Shown piece after piece: positions 43,316 through 52,029 of a DNA stretch of 64,000 nt. This DNA comes from PGYR01 sp046290495 (lineage in GTDB: Bacteria; Bacteroidota; Ignavibacteria; Kapaibacteriales; UBA2268): NCBI GenBank assembly GCA_046290495.1, contig JBKAGT010000006.1, positions 868,001-932,000 on the forward strand. The letters run 5' to 3'. A program made the position numbers and the translations under genes. Within the stretch, counting starts at the first letter, position 1, and each line of letters opens with the position of its first letter. The notes under the pieces were generated by a model. The model was not told the DNA's origin. It saw only the letters and a program-made list of their open reading frames with translations, and ran no database searches.

Positions 43316-43861
43316 TTGCAGAATACATATATCAAAGCTATTAAAAAACTAATTACTATATCAACTATTGTATTAATTTCGACTTGGGTTATACTTTCTG
43401 TTTTTAGGTTGATCGTTGGTTATGAACTTTTTGAAGTTGCTGAGACCTTTCAACTAAAATCAAATCTGACTCAATCAGAAGCTATGTATTCGATAAATAA
43501 ATATATCACTTTGGGTATATATTCAAATATTACATATGTATTGACATTTATTGCGATGATATTTCTATATCTAGTTAATAAAGGTAAACTGAAGATAAGA
43601 GGTTGGGTTTTCATCTCGATTGCACTGTTTATTTTGTTTCTTCCTGCTGAGGTATATTTGATTCTTAATGATATTGACATGTATTATTACATCAATTCAT
43701 TTTCAGTAATGAAACAAGATAATTTTGATGGAGTTGTTCATTTGTTTAAGATGAGATTCTTATCAGACGTGTTCAAAACACTAGTGCCAATGTCAATTAT
43801 GTCGCATATAGCAATAGTATTATTTCTAATATTCAAACCTTTGGATAAAAATGAAAGCTGA
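43316..43861 (+). CDS. Hypothetical four-helix membrane protein
   Basis: I do not recognise this 181-residue protein. It has four predicted membrane segments (about residues 12-32, 62-85, 93-115 and 150-175), the loops being short. The start is TTG at 43316, just downstream of a TAnnTTTG box; no ATG lies ahead of the first helix. Its end overlaps the next gene by 11 bases, so the two form a pair. Function unknown. Confidence 0.6.
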   Translation: MQNTYIKAIKKLITISTIVLISTWVILSVFRLIVGYELFEVAETFQLKSNLTQSEAMYSINKYITLGIYSNITYVLTFIAMIFLYLVNKGKLKIRGWVFISIALFILFLPAEVYLILNDIDMYYYINSFSVMKQDNFDGVVHLFKMRFLSDVFKTLVPMSIMSHIAIVLFLIFKPLDKNES

Positions 43862-44162
43862 TGAACTTTACAAAGAGCTATTAGATCTAGCTAAGCAGTT
43901 GGGTGTAACTATTAAACGGGATAAAAAGGCAAAAGTCTCTGGTATTTGCTTAGTTGATGACGAACCAATATTAGTAATAGATACTAAAATACCCAAAGAC
44001 AAAAGAGCTGCAGTAATTGCAACCGAGCTCAAAAGAGCAAAGATAGACAATAACTTCGTTAAGCCATTTCTGCGCGATTTTATTGAGCAGCAGGAAGTGA
44101 AAGAAGCCGAATATGTCTTAGTGATTGAATACCCAGAGGATGAGGAAACTAAATCTGAGTAA
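43851..44162 (+). CDS. Hypothetical small cytoplasmic protein
   Basis: A 103-residue soluble protein with an N-terminal helix, a basic patch (RDKKAKVSG), a likely beta hairpin (CLVDDEPILVIDTKIPKDKR) and an acidic tail. I do not recognise the family. The start overlaps the membrane-protein gene by 11 bases, and its end overlaps convergent purE by 14. The pairing suggests a shared role with the membrane protein, but the role is unknown. Confidence 0.65.
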   Translation: MKADELYKELLDLAKQLGVTIKRDKKAKVSGICLVDDEPILVIDTKIPKDKRAAVIATELKRAKIDNNFVKPFLRDFIEQQEVKEAEYVLVIEYPEDEETKSE

Positions 44163-44643
44163 ACTCATCATTGTTATTCTTTTCTCTTGACATATTTGCA
44201 ATATCTATTTTATACTTCTTGAGCTTCTTTGAAAGCTCTTCATCCGATAAAGCTAAAATACTTACAGCTAATAGACCAGCATTTTTACCAGCTCCAATAG
44301 CAACTGTGGCAACAGGAACGCCTGGAGGCATTTGAACAATAGAATAAAGTGAATCAATGCCACTTAGAGTGCTTGACTTAATGGGTACACCAATGACAGG
44401 TAAGTGAGTAGCAGCTGCAATCATACCTGGTAAGTGGGCTGCACCACCAGCACCAGCTATAATAACATCAATTCCTCTTTCTGACGCGGTTTTACCATAT
44501 TCAATCATATCGAATGGAGTACGGTGAGCAGAGACTACTCTCATTTCATAATCAATTCCGAATATTTTGCATATATCAGCTGCTTGCCTCATAGTTGGCA
44601 AGTCCGAATCACTACCCATTATAATACTTATTTTTCTATTCAT
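44149..44643 (-). CDS. purE: 5-(carboxyamino)imidazole ribonucleotide mutase PurE
   Basis: Class I PurE converts N5-CAIR to CAIR in purine synthesis and works with PurK, which is not in the window. The 164-residue protein has MGSDSDLPTM (phosphate and substrate serine), SAHRTP with the catalytic histidine, GAGGAAHLPGMIAA and SLYSIVQMPPGVPVATVAIG. Length is normal. The 3' end overlaps the small convergent gene by 14 bases; it diverges from the OsmC gene. Confidence 0.96.
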   Translation of the reverse strand: MNRKISIIMGSDSDLPTMRQAADICKIFGIDYEMRVVSAHRTPFDMIEYGKTASERGIDVIIAGAGGAAHLPGMIAAATHLPVIGVPIKSSTLSGIDSLYSIVQMPPGVPVATVAIGAGKNAGLLAVSILALSDEELSKKLKKYKIDIANMSREKNNNDEFTQI

Positions 44644-44684
44644 TATATTGCACTTTAATTTATTCTAAAAATAGGATTACTAAC

Positions 44685-45101
44685 ATGAAAGTAAATGTAA
44701 GATATAACAAAAATATGAGTTTCATAGGAAAAAATGAAACGAACCACGAAACACACTTCGATTCTAATGCTCCTGATGCCGATTACGAAGCTGCAACACC
44801 TATGGAAATATTGCTAGAAGCAGCAGCAGCTTGCTCAGGTATAGATGTAGTTTCTATGTTGAATAAAAGAAAGAAAACTATTGATAGTATGAACATAGAA
44901 GTAGAAGGAGAAAAAAGAGATGAGCACCCAAAAATATACACTAAAGTACACATGACTTACACTTTGAAAAGTCCAGACGTTGAACCAAACGAGCTAGAAA
45001 GAGCAATTTCACTTTCACATGAGAAATATTGCAGCGTTTCAGCTACTTTGAAATTAGCAGGTGCTGAAGTGTCTTATGATTATAAAATAGAAAAATCATA
45101 A
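44685..45101 (+). CDS. OsmC/Ohr-family protein
   Basis: A 138-residue OsmC-like protein, a family of thiol-dependent peroxidases. Two cysteines sit at the family positions: Cys50 in AAAACSGIDV and Cys116 in HEKYCSVSA, with the helix between them. It resembles the YhfA-type OsmC subgroup, so peroxidase activity is possible but not certain. It is alone on its strand, divergent from purE. Confidence 0.88.
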   Translation: MKVNVRYNKNMSFIGKNETNHETHFDSNAPDADYEAATPMEILLEAAAACSGIDVVSMLNKRKKTIDSMNIEVEGEKRDEHPKIYTKVHMTYTLKSPDVEPNELERAISLSHEKYCSVSATLKLAGAEVSYDYKIEKS

Positions 45102-45175
45102 AAATTGAGACGTTTTTAGTGTTCATGTGTCTTTATAATTAATAAACTCCCAAAAAAAATAAAAAATATAATAAC

Positions 45176-48100
45176 TTGAAAAAAATAATACTATTTCTGT
45201 TTTTCTTGACGACCCCGTTTGCATTTTCACAGATAAGAATAAATGAAATTTGTTCTTCAAATAATGGTAATTTCTTTGATGAAAAGTTTGATACACCAGA
45301 CTGGATAGAACTATATAATTATTCGGATGAACCAGTAAATCTATCTAACTGGAGCATATCTGATCAGAGTGACTACAGCAGTGCTTGGCAACTACCTGAT
45401 ACAATTATCCAACCTGGAGGCTATTTTGTTGTCTGTGCATCAGATCGTGCAGTTAATAATGCAAAGAGTTCTAGTATTATCTCGAACGGTGTTTCTAATG
45501 TTTTATATAATTTCGAAGATCAGCTTTCTTTTATTAACATAAAGGTAGAGGATGATTTTATTTTTGAAGTAGACTATAATTCTTTTAAATGTGAATTAAA
45601 TCCACACAAGAAATTATCGCTTGGTGGTATATTAATCAAAGATAAACTTGCACCTAAGTCAAGAATGATAGGTTTCTTCAATTATCCGAATGAAGGGAGG
45701 CAAGTTTTTGTTCATTCTAGAGATCAAGAAGAAGTTTACAGAGGGGTTGAACATATTAGTGATAGGATAAAGTTAAGTGAAAATTCTTATGTTGTTGAAA
45801 AAGTAAGAGATAGTATTTATTACAGAGTAATAGATGAAGAAAGAAATGTGATATTAAATAAAAAGTATATTATACCTTTTGAAGATGAGGCTTTTCTAGG
45901 TTTTACAATTTTAACACATGATATAGAAGATTTTGATACTCTTAATATTAATTCAATGAAGTTAAATGGTAAAGAATTAAAAGTCAACGAATTTGAGACT
46001 ATTAATTTTCATGGAACTAATATTTATACATCAGAAAATGAATTTTGTCATACAGATTTCAAACTTTCATCTGGGGGTGATTCTTTATTTTTATTTAGGA
46101 ATAATTTTTTAAATCAAAGTATAAAAACTATAGAAATATCAGCTAACAAAACATTTAATGTTGATGATAATGATATAATGTACTTTGGTAATCCCACACC
46201 AGGTTATGAAAACAGTGAACACTATAAAGATATTAGTAGAATAAATAAAGAGTTATTAGATGTTGAATTAATTAACAATTTTGATTTGCTTGATAAGATT
46301 GATGATTCTTATACATATAGTCGAGAATTTGAAACCCCAAATAGAAATTCAAATAAGCTAGTTGAATATACATCAGATACCTCTAATTTTCTAATAGTTA
46401 AAAGGTTTGAAGATGATAAAGTAGATAGTGAACAATTTTTTCTACCATTAATTAAACCTAATAATGTTATCAATAATTTAATTCATTTTCATCTTTATAC
46501 AGATACAAGTTATTTATACAATGACTTTACCGGTATTATAAATCAAACGTTTTCATTTTCAAAAGTTAAAGCTTACTTAGCAATATCTAAAAACAATAAA
46601 CTTTTATTTAGAGATGAAATCCAGCTAAGAAAACATGGGAATTTTTCAAATATATGGAGAAAACAGACACCTTTCAGGTTGATATTTGATTCTGATTTTA
46701 AAGTAAAAGAGAAAGAGTCATTTTTTCCCTACCGAGGTGAAATAAACGGATCTGCTTTTGTTTTAAGAAATGGTGGTGATGATGAAAAGACAATGCTTAG
46801 AAGCAGATTTTCTTATCACACACTTAAAAGTACTAACTTGCTTGCAAAGGATTATAATACAGTTATACTAAATCTAAATAATAGGTTCTGGGGAGTTTAT
46901 AATTTAAGAGAAAGAATCGATGACGATTTTTTAGCCGATTATCACAATGTAAGTAAGTCTGATATAAAATCATTTGAAAATGATCTACAATTAAAATATG
47001 GTTCTCCTGTTGAGATGATAGAGTTTAATAAATCTTTGATTGAGAATAAAAGAAACAGTTATCAATCGATAGACTCAATTTTAAATATAAAAAACTTCAT
47101 AGACTATATTTTCATTCATACATTCAATATTCAGCATGACTGGCCACATAATAATGTTGTAGCATACTCTTATGGTGAAAAATGGCATTATTTAGCTACT
47201 GATATGGATTATTCATATAAATATAGAGGTGCTGGCGCAGACATAGATTTTATAAACAATGTATTTGAAAAAAATGAGAATATAACTACTCGTATTCTAC
47301 ATAACTTATTGAAAAGCAATAAATTTGTGTATGAGTATATAAATAGATCTTGTGATCTGATGAATACAAGTTTTAGTTCTAATTATTTAGTAAGTGGTTT
47401 CGATAGCTTAGCGAATTACTTTTCTCAATTTAAAGATATACAAAATCAAAGATGGCCGAATACATTAAATAATTGGGAAGAGGATACTGATGAAGTTAGA
47501 ACTTTCTTGAGAGATAGAGCAAGTTATTATTACACTCATTTACAGACATATTTTGAAAAAGGTCCTGCCCTCCTTAACCTAACTTCTTTTCCAAGTAATG
47601 CAGGTAGCTTTAGGGTCAACACACTTACAATTGAAGAGTCGCAATGGTCAGGGAAGTACCTGCAGAATGTACCTGTAACTATAACTGCGCTGCCAAAGCA
47701 TGGATATAAATTCAAGAAATGGAATATTGATTCTTTAGGTAGTAGTGCTTCTATAACAACTACTCTTTCTGAAACTATGAATATAGAAGCAATCTATGAA
47801 GAGAGAGATCCAACAGCTGAAAAAAGAAATCTAGTTATAAATGAAATTATGTATAATGCAGATAAAGAAAATGATACTAAAGACTGGATTGAACTCTATA
47901 ATGCCGGAACTGAAAGTGTAAACCTAATTGGTTGGAGTATGATTGATGAGGATGATACACATACGCCATTTGTAATTTCAAATGATGTAATAATAGAACC
48001 TAATGAATATATTATATTTACAAGGAACAAAACTGATTTTGAAGCACTGATTGATATTGAAAACCAAGTGATAGGGGACTTTGATTATGGTTTTGGTGGC

Positions 48101-48565
48101 AATGATATCGTAATATTAAAAGATGCCCAAGGTAATACACACGATTCGGTAAACTATGACAACAATCTACCATGGCCAGAGGGTGCTGATGGTACTGGCT
48201 ATACTATAGAATTAATTAATCCATTCTTAGATAATAATGTCGCAAGTAATTGGGAAATTAGCCAACCGGAACTTGGTACTCCGGGTCTGATTAATTCAGT
48301 TTATGATGATAGTATTTCAAGCATTTCAATCAATGCGGATGAGGCCGAAGTTGACTTTGTTGATAACCAACTATTCGTATTTAGCAAACAACCAATTGAG
48401 TCCTTGAAACTATTTGATGTAAATGGAAGGAATATAAGTATTGAATATAAAATAAGTATTTATCGTGCTGAATCTGATCTCAACCACATATCAGATGGAC
48501 TATATTTTGTTAATATAAAGTATTTGAATGGTAATGAAGAGACATTAAAATTAATTGTCGATTAA
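45176..48565 (+). CDS. Secreted CotH-kinase protein flanked by lamin-tail domains, T9SS-type end
   Basis: A 1129-residue exported protein. The signal peptide begins directly at a TTG codon (45176) and ends at FSQ (about residue 19). Domains: lamin-tail domain (about 20-125), a long spacer, a CotH-like kinase (about 480-785; LRKHGNFSNIWRK, NNRFWGVYNLRERIDDDFL, HDWPHNN, ATDMDYSY), an InlB-type B-repeat (about 800-880), a second lamin-tail domain (about 885-1020) and a type A-like sorting domain (about 1045-1129) for type IX secretion. CotH kinases phosphorylate extracellular proteins; the target is unknown. The 3' end overlaps convergent ptsI by 15 bases. Confidence 0.86.
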   Translation: MKKIILFLFFLTTPFAFSQIRINEICSSNNGNFFDEKFDTPDWIELYNYSDEPVNLSNWSISDQSDYSSAWQLPDTIIQPGGYFVVCASDRAVNNAKSSSIISNGVSNVLYNFEDQLSFINIKVEDDFIFEVDYNSFKCELNPHKKLSLGGILIKDKLAPKSRMIGFFNYPNEGRQVFVHSRDQEEVYRGVEHISDRIKLSENSYVVEKVRDSIYYRVIDEERNVILNKKYIIPFEDEAFLGFTILTHDIEDFDTLNINSMKLNGKELKVNEFETINFHGTNIYTSENEFCHTDFKLSSGGDSLFLFRNNFLNQSIKTIEISANKTFNVDDNDIMYFGNPTPGYENSEHYKDISRINKELLDVELINNFDLLDKIDDSYTYSREFETPNRNSNKLVEYTSDTSNFLIVKRFEDDKVDSEQFFLPLIKPNNVINNLIHFHLYTDTSYLYNDFTGIINQTFSFSKVKAYLAISKNNKLLFRDEIQLRKHGNFSNIWRKQTPFRLIFDSDFKVKEKESFFPYRGEINGSAFVLRNGGDDEKTMLRSRFSYHTLKSTNLLAKDYNTVILNLNNRFWGVYNLRERIDDDFLADYHNVSKSDIKSFENDLQLKYGSPVEMIEFNKSLIENKRNSYQSIDSILNIKNFIDYIFIHTFNIQHDWPHNNVVAYSYGEKWHYLATDMDYSYKYRGAGADIDFINNVFEKNENITTRILHNLLKSNKFVYEYINRSCDLMNTSFSSNYLVSGFDSLANYFSQFKDIQNQRWPNTLNNWEEDTDEVRTFLRDRASYYYTHLQTYFEKGPALLNLTSFPSNAGSFRVNTLTIEESQWSGKYLQNVPVTITALPKHGYKFKKWNIDSLGSSASITTTLSETMNIEAIYEERDPTAEKRNLVINEIMYNADKENDTKDWIELYNAGTESVNLIGWSMIDEDDTHTPFVISNDVIIEPNEYIIFTRNKTDFEALIDIENQVIGDFDYGFGGNDIVILKDAQGNTHDSVNYDNNLPWPEGADGTGYTIELINPFLDNNVASNWEISQPELGTPGLINSVYDDSISSISINADEAEVDFVDNQLFVFSKQPIESLKLFDVNGRNISIEYKISIYRAESDLNHISDGLYFVNIKYLNGNEETLKLIVD

Positions 48566-50149
48566 ATGTTTTTTTAAGTTTAGAATTTGATTAGATACTA
48601 CTGAAAACTCTGTGTAACCTATGTCATAAAGCATTTTTAATGATTCTGGGTTACTAGAAAGTTGACCACAAACCACAATTTGTTTGTCGAACTCTAAGCT
48701 AAATCTTAATATGAATTTTAGTAATTTTTTGAAGGCTTTTGATTTATAATCTAGGTACTTCTCTACTTGTGAGTTACCTCTGTCAGCTGCGAAAAAATAT
48801 TGCATCAGGTCATTTGTGCCTAAGCTATAGAAATCACAATCATCTATTGTATTTTCTAAATCAAATACGAAGGATATAGTTTCTATCATAGAGCCAATCT
48901 TGGGCATATCTACTCCCAAATCATTAGCAATTTGACTAACATACTTTCTTACAGTCCTGACTTCACTAGCATTACTCACCATTGGGAGCAGTATATTTAA
49001 ATTCCCTTCATCACATGCTTTCAACAATGCCCGAATTTGTATTTCTAGTATTCTATCATTTTCTATTAAGTATCTGACACCCCTAAGTCCCAATGCTGGG
49101 TTGTCTTCTTTCTCCTTATTTAGGTTCAGTTTGTCATATCCAAAATCGAATAATCTAAATGTCACATTGTTCGGATAGATAGAAGTACAAATCTTTGAGT
49201 ATAGTTGTTGCTGATAATCCTCATCAAATATTTGCTCTATTTCTTCTATTAAATTCTCAGTTCTTACTAGTCCAATTCCATTAGCTTTGTTAGTTATAGT
49301 GTTATCCAAATCAATCATACTATTAAGATTAGAGTAAAACTTTACTTTTGTGCCGGATTTGCTATATATAGTTTCATCTAGTAGTTCCTTGTTCTTCTCA
49401 TTCTCCTTTGCTAAACATTCTTGTTTTTGCTTGTAGGAAGTGTCTTGTTCATTAGTTGGATTGATATAAACTTCACCATAATTCCCATCTACAATTATTT
49501 TGTCTTTATTGGTCACATTGCTTAGAAGATTCTTTATTCCGAATACAGCTGGTATATTTAAACTTCTTGATATAATAGAGGAGTGTGATAGATTAGAGCC
49601 ATATTCCGTAGCAAATGCTAAGGCTCCAGCTTCATATATCTTAATTATTTCTTCTGAGTCCAATAAACTACTTACAACAATCTTTCCTTTCAGATTACTG
49701 TAATCCTTTTTTATAACTTGGTCTGAAAGTCTATTAGAAAGTTTTTTCTTTAAGAAGATTAAATCATTTGATTTTTTTCTTGATATAGCATTATTGCTGA
49801 TATTTAACATATTCTGATAGCTATCAAAAAATGAATTTAATGACTGACTACAGCTCTTTCCTTCTTCTATGTCTTTTGATACTGTATTTCTAAATTCCTC
49901 ATCTTTTAGAAACATTATTTCAGCTTCTATAATACTGATGATTGTCTTGTTAGACTTGTATTTGCTGATGATTTTTTCGGCATCGGTAATCAGTTCGCTG
50001 ACTACATTTTCAAATTTTTCTAACTCCTTTTTAATTTCAATTTCTGGAGCTTGATTCTCTATTTCTATGTTATCGAACAGAAGCAGATGTGCTTCGCCAG
50101 AAGCAATTCCATTTGAAACAGGTATCCCTATGAGTTTGTTGTCTACCAA
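48551..50149 (-). CDS. ptsI: Phosphoenolpyruvate-protein phosphotransferase PtsI (enzyme I)
   Basis: Autophosphorylates from PEP and passes the phosphate to HPr. The 532-residue protein has the swivelling His domain with His189 in GSNLSHSSIISR (the usual GGRTSHTAI is altered), and the PEP-binding barrel with VRTENL, GSMIET, YSLGTNDLMQYFFAADRGN and the C-terminal VVCGQLSS carrying the cysteine. It is somewhat short for the family. It directly follows ptsH with no gap. No sugar-specific EII gene is in the window. Confidence 0.92.
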   Translation of the reverse strand: MVDNKLIGIPVSNGIASGEAHLLLFDNIEIENQAPEIEIKKELEKFENVVSELITDAEKIISKYKSNKTIISIIEAEIMFLKDEEFRNTVSKDIEEGKSCSQSLNSFFDSYQNMLNISNNAISRKKSNDLIFLKKKLSNRLSDQVIKKDYSNLKGKIVVSSLLDSEEIIKIYEAGALAFATEYGSNLSHSSIISRSLNIPAVFGIKNLLSNVTNKDKIIVDGNYGEVYINPTNEQDTSYKQKQECLAKENEKNKELLDETIYSKSGTKVKFYSNLNSMIDLDNTITNKANGIGLVRTENLIEEIEQIFDEDYQQQLYSKICTSIYPNNVTFRLFDFGYDKLNLNKEKEDNPALGLRGVRYLIENDRILEIQIRALLKACDEGNLNILLPMVSNASEVRTVRKYVSQIANDLGVDMPKIGSMIETISFVFDLENTIDDCDFYSLGTNDLMQYFFAADRGNSQVEKYLDYKSKAFKKLLKFILRFSLEFDKQIVVCGQLSSNPESLKMLYDIGYTEFSVVSNQILNLKKHLIDN

Positions 50150-50419
50150 CTATATGGGTTCTCCAAATCCTGATGCGAATAATTCTTCTATCTCTGCTGC
50201 CATTTCTTTCTCATCTTCTCCATCTATTTCAAATAAAAGCTCACTACCAACCTCTGCGGCTAGTGTCATAACTCCTATTATAGATTTGCCATTTATTCTG
50301 AAACCATCTTTTTCAATCATTACATTTGACTTATATTTTGATGTAAGTTTAACTAATGTTGCAGCTGGTCTTGTGTGCAGGCCAGCTCTATTAACTACTT
50401 TAACTTTTAATTCTAACAT
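50150..50419 (-). CDS. ptsH: Phosphocarrier protein HPr
   Basis: An 89-residue HPr with His15 in RAGLHTRPAA, the residue phosphorylated by enzyme I, and Ser46 in INGKSIIGVM, the site used by HPr kinase in bacteria that have it. Conserved Ser46 suggests an HprK elsewhere in the genome. ptsI starts at the next base. Without EII genes nearby the pair may be regulatory rather than for sugar import. Confidence 0.94.
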   Translation of the reverse strand: MLELKVKVVNRAGLHTRPAATLVKLTSKYKSNVMIEKDGFRINGKSIIGVMTLAAEVGSELLFEIDGEDEKEMAAEIEELFASGFGEPI

Positions 50420-50523
50420 ATATTTTATTTCATTCCTATTGTCATAGCTTAATAAATGTAATATAGTAATATCTGCTTATACATCAAATCGAATTAGTAT
50501 TGTAATCTGATTATTACTATCAA

Positions 50524-50541
50524 TTAACAAAGAGTTGTTAA
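50524..50541. promoter_or_regulatory. Palindrome in the ptsH-photolyase intergenic region
   Basis: TTAACAA and TTGTTAA form a perfect seven-base inverted repeat around AGAG. It lies in the 198-base divergent spacer between ptsH and the photolyase gene, where an operator would be expected. I see no other clear element in the spacer apart from a TTAATTTG near-match to a -7 box at 50582. Confidence 0.25.
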
Positions 50542-50617
50542 GAAAGCATTATAATTAAAGTGAATTTCCTTTAGTTATATCTTAATTTGGTTCAATATTA
50601 AAATAATAAATTCTATT

Positions 50618-51913
50618 ATGAATACGCTTTTTTGGTTTAGAAGAGATTTGAGACTTTATGATAATGTTGGTTTACACTCCGCTCTGAAAGAAAATGAGGG
50701 AGTAATACCATTATTTATCTTCGATAAGCAAATTTTAGAAGAATTGCCAAAAGATGACAGAAGGGTGTCATTTATATATGATAGAATAAAGGATATAAAA
50801 GAAAAACTTAACAAGACTGGTTCCGATTTGATAGTTCGATATGGTGAGCCCGAGACTGTATTTTCAGACTTAATTGACGAATTTGATATCTCTTCTGTTT
50901 ACACAAATAATGATTACGAACCTTATGCTTTAGATAGAGATCAGCAGATAAAAGAATTTCTAGAAGAAAATGAAATAGAATTCAAATCTTACAAAGACCA
51001 AGTGATATTCGAAAAGGACGAGATAGTGAAAGATGATGGAGAACCCTATCTTGTTTTTACACCATACTCTAAGCAATGGAAAAAAAATCTAGATAAAGAA
51101 AGCTTTAATAATCATAGTGTAAATAAGTATAAAGATAGTTTTGCAAAAGCAGATGAGGTAACAGAACTCATTGAATTGTCTGATATGGGATTCGAAAAAG
51201 TAGATTATAAGCTCTATCCAGAAGAAGTTGAATCCGAATTGATTGAAAATTATGAGGATAGAAGAAATTACCCAGCTAAGAATGGGACTTCTAATATGAG
51301 TTTGCATCTAAGATTTGGTACTGTATCAGTAAGGGAGTTAGCTTCAAAAGCAAAAGATCTTAATGAAAAATATCTGAACGAGCTAATATGGAGAGAGTTT
51401 TTCATGACAATTCTATACCACTATCCAGAGACAGTTGATAATAATTTCAGAGCCAAATATGATAGCTTAGAATGGAGAAATAACGAAGAAGAATTCGAAA
51501 AATGGTGTAAAGGTGAGACTGGGTTCCCATTGGTAGATGCAGGTATGCGAGAGCTGAATGAGTCTGGTTATATGCACAATAGAGTCAGAATGGTAGTATC
51601 AAACTTTTTGACTAAGCTACTACTTATCGATTGGAGATGGGGAGAGCAATACTTTGCAAAGAAGTTGATGGACTATGAAATGTCCTCAAACGTAGGTAAC
51701 TGGCAATGGGCAGCTGGAACAGGAGTTGATGCAGCACCATATTTCAGAATATTCAGACCAGAACTTCAAATAGAGAAATATGATAAAGACTTAGAATATA
51801 TAAAGAAATGGATACCAGATTATGAAGAGAACTATATAGAGCCTATAATAGATTATAAGTCAGCTAGACAAAGAGCCTTAGATGCTTTTAAAAAAGCAAC
51901 AGAGGATAAATAA
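50618..51913 (+). CDS. phr: Deoxyribodipyrimidine photolyase
   Basis: Light-driven repair of cyclobutane pyrimidine dimers. The 431-residue protein starts FWFRRDLRLYDN, typical of class I photolyases/cryptochromes, and has the FAD-binding helices (SMHLRFGT-like SLHLRFGTVSVREL, WREFF, GFPLVDAGMREL, HNRVRMVVSNFLTK, NVGNWQWAAGTG). An N-terminal alpha/beta antenna domain (1-130) is present. Slightly short but complete. CPD versus (6-4) specificity is inferred from the class I pattern. Confidence 0.93.
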   Translation: MNTLFWFRRDLRLYDNVGLHSALKENEGVIPLFIFDKQILEELPKDDRRVSFIYDRIKDIKEKLNKTGSDLIVRYGEPETVFSDLIDEFDISSVYTNNDYEPYALDRDQQIKEFLEENEIEFKSYKDQVIFEKDEIVKDDGEPYLVFTPYSKQWKKNLDKESFNNHSVNKYKDSFAKADEVTELIELSDMGFEKVDYKLYPEEVESELIENYEDRRNYPAKNGTSNMSLHLRFGTVSVRELASKAKDLNEKYLNELIWREFFMTILYHYPETVDNNFRAKYDSLEWRNNEEEFEKWCKGETGFPLVDAGMRELNESGYMHNRVRMVVSNFLTKLLLIDWRWGEQYFAKKLMDYEMSSNVGNWQWAAGTGVDAAPYFRIFRPELQIEKYDKDLEYIKKWIPDYEENYIEPIIDYKSARQRALDAFKKATEDK

Positions 51914-52029
51914 AAAATATCTTAGTGTTAATGTTTTTAAAATAATTATCAGAATATCTAAAAATTTTATATTTTTACAAATATACAAAAAGTCAATAAA
52001 CAAATCCCATGCACAAAAGGGAGTGCTAA

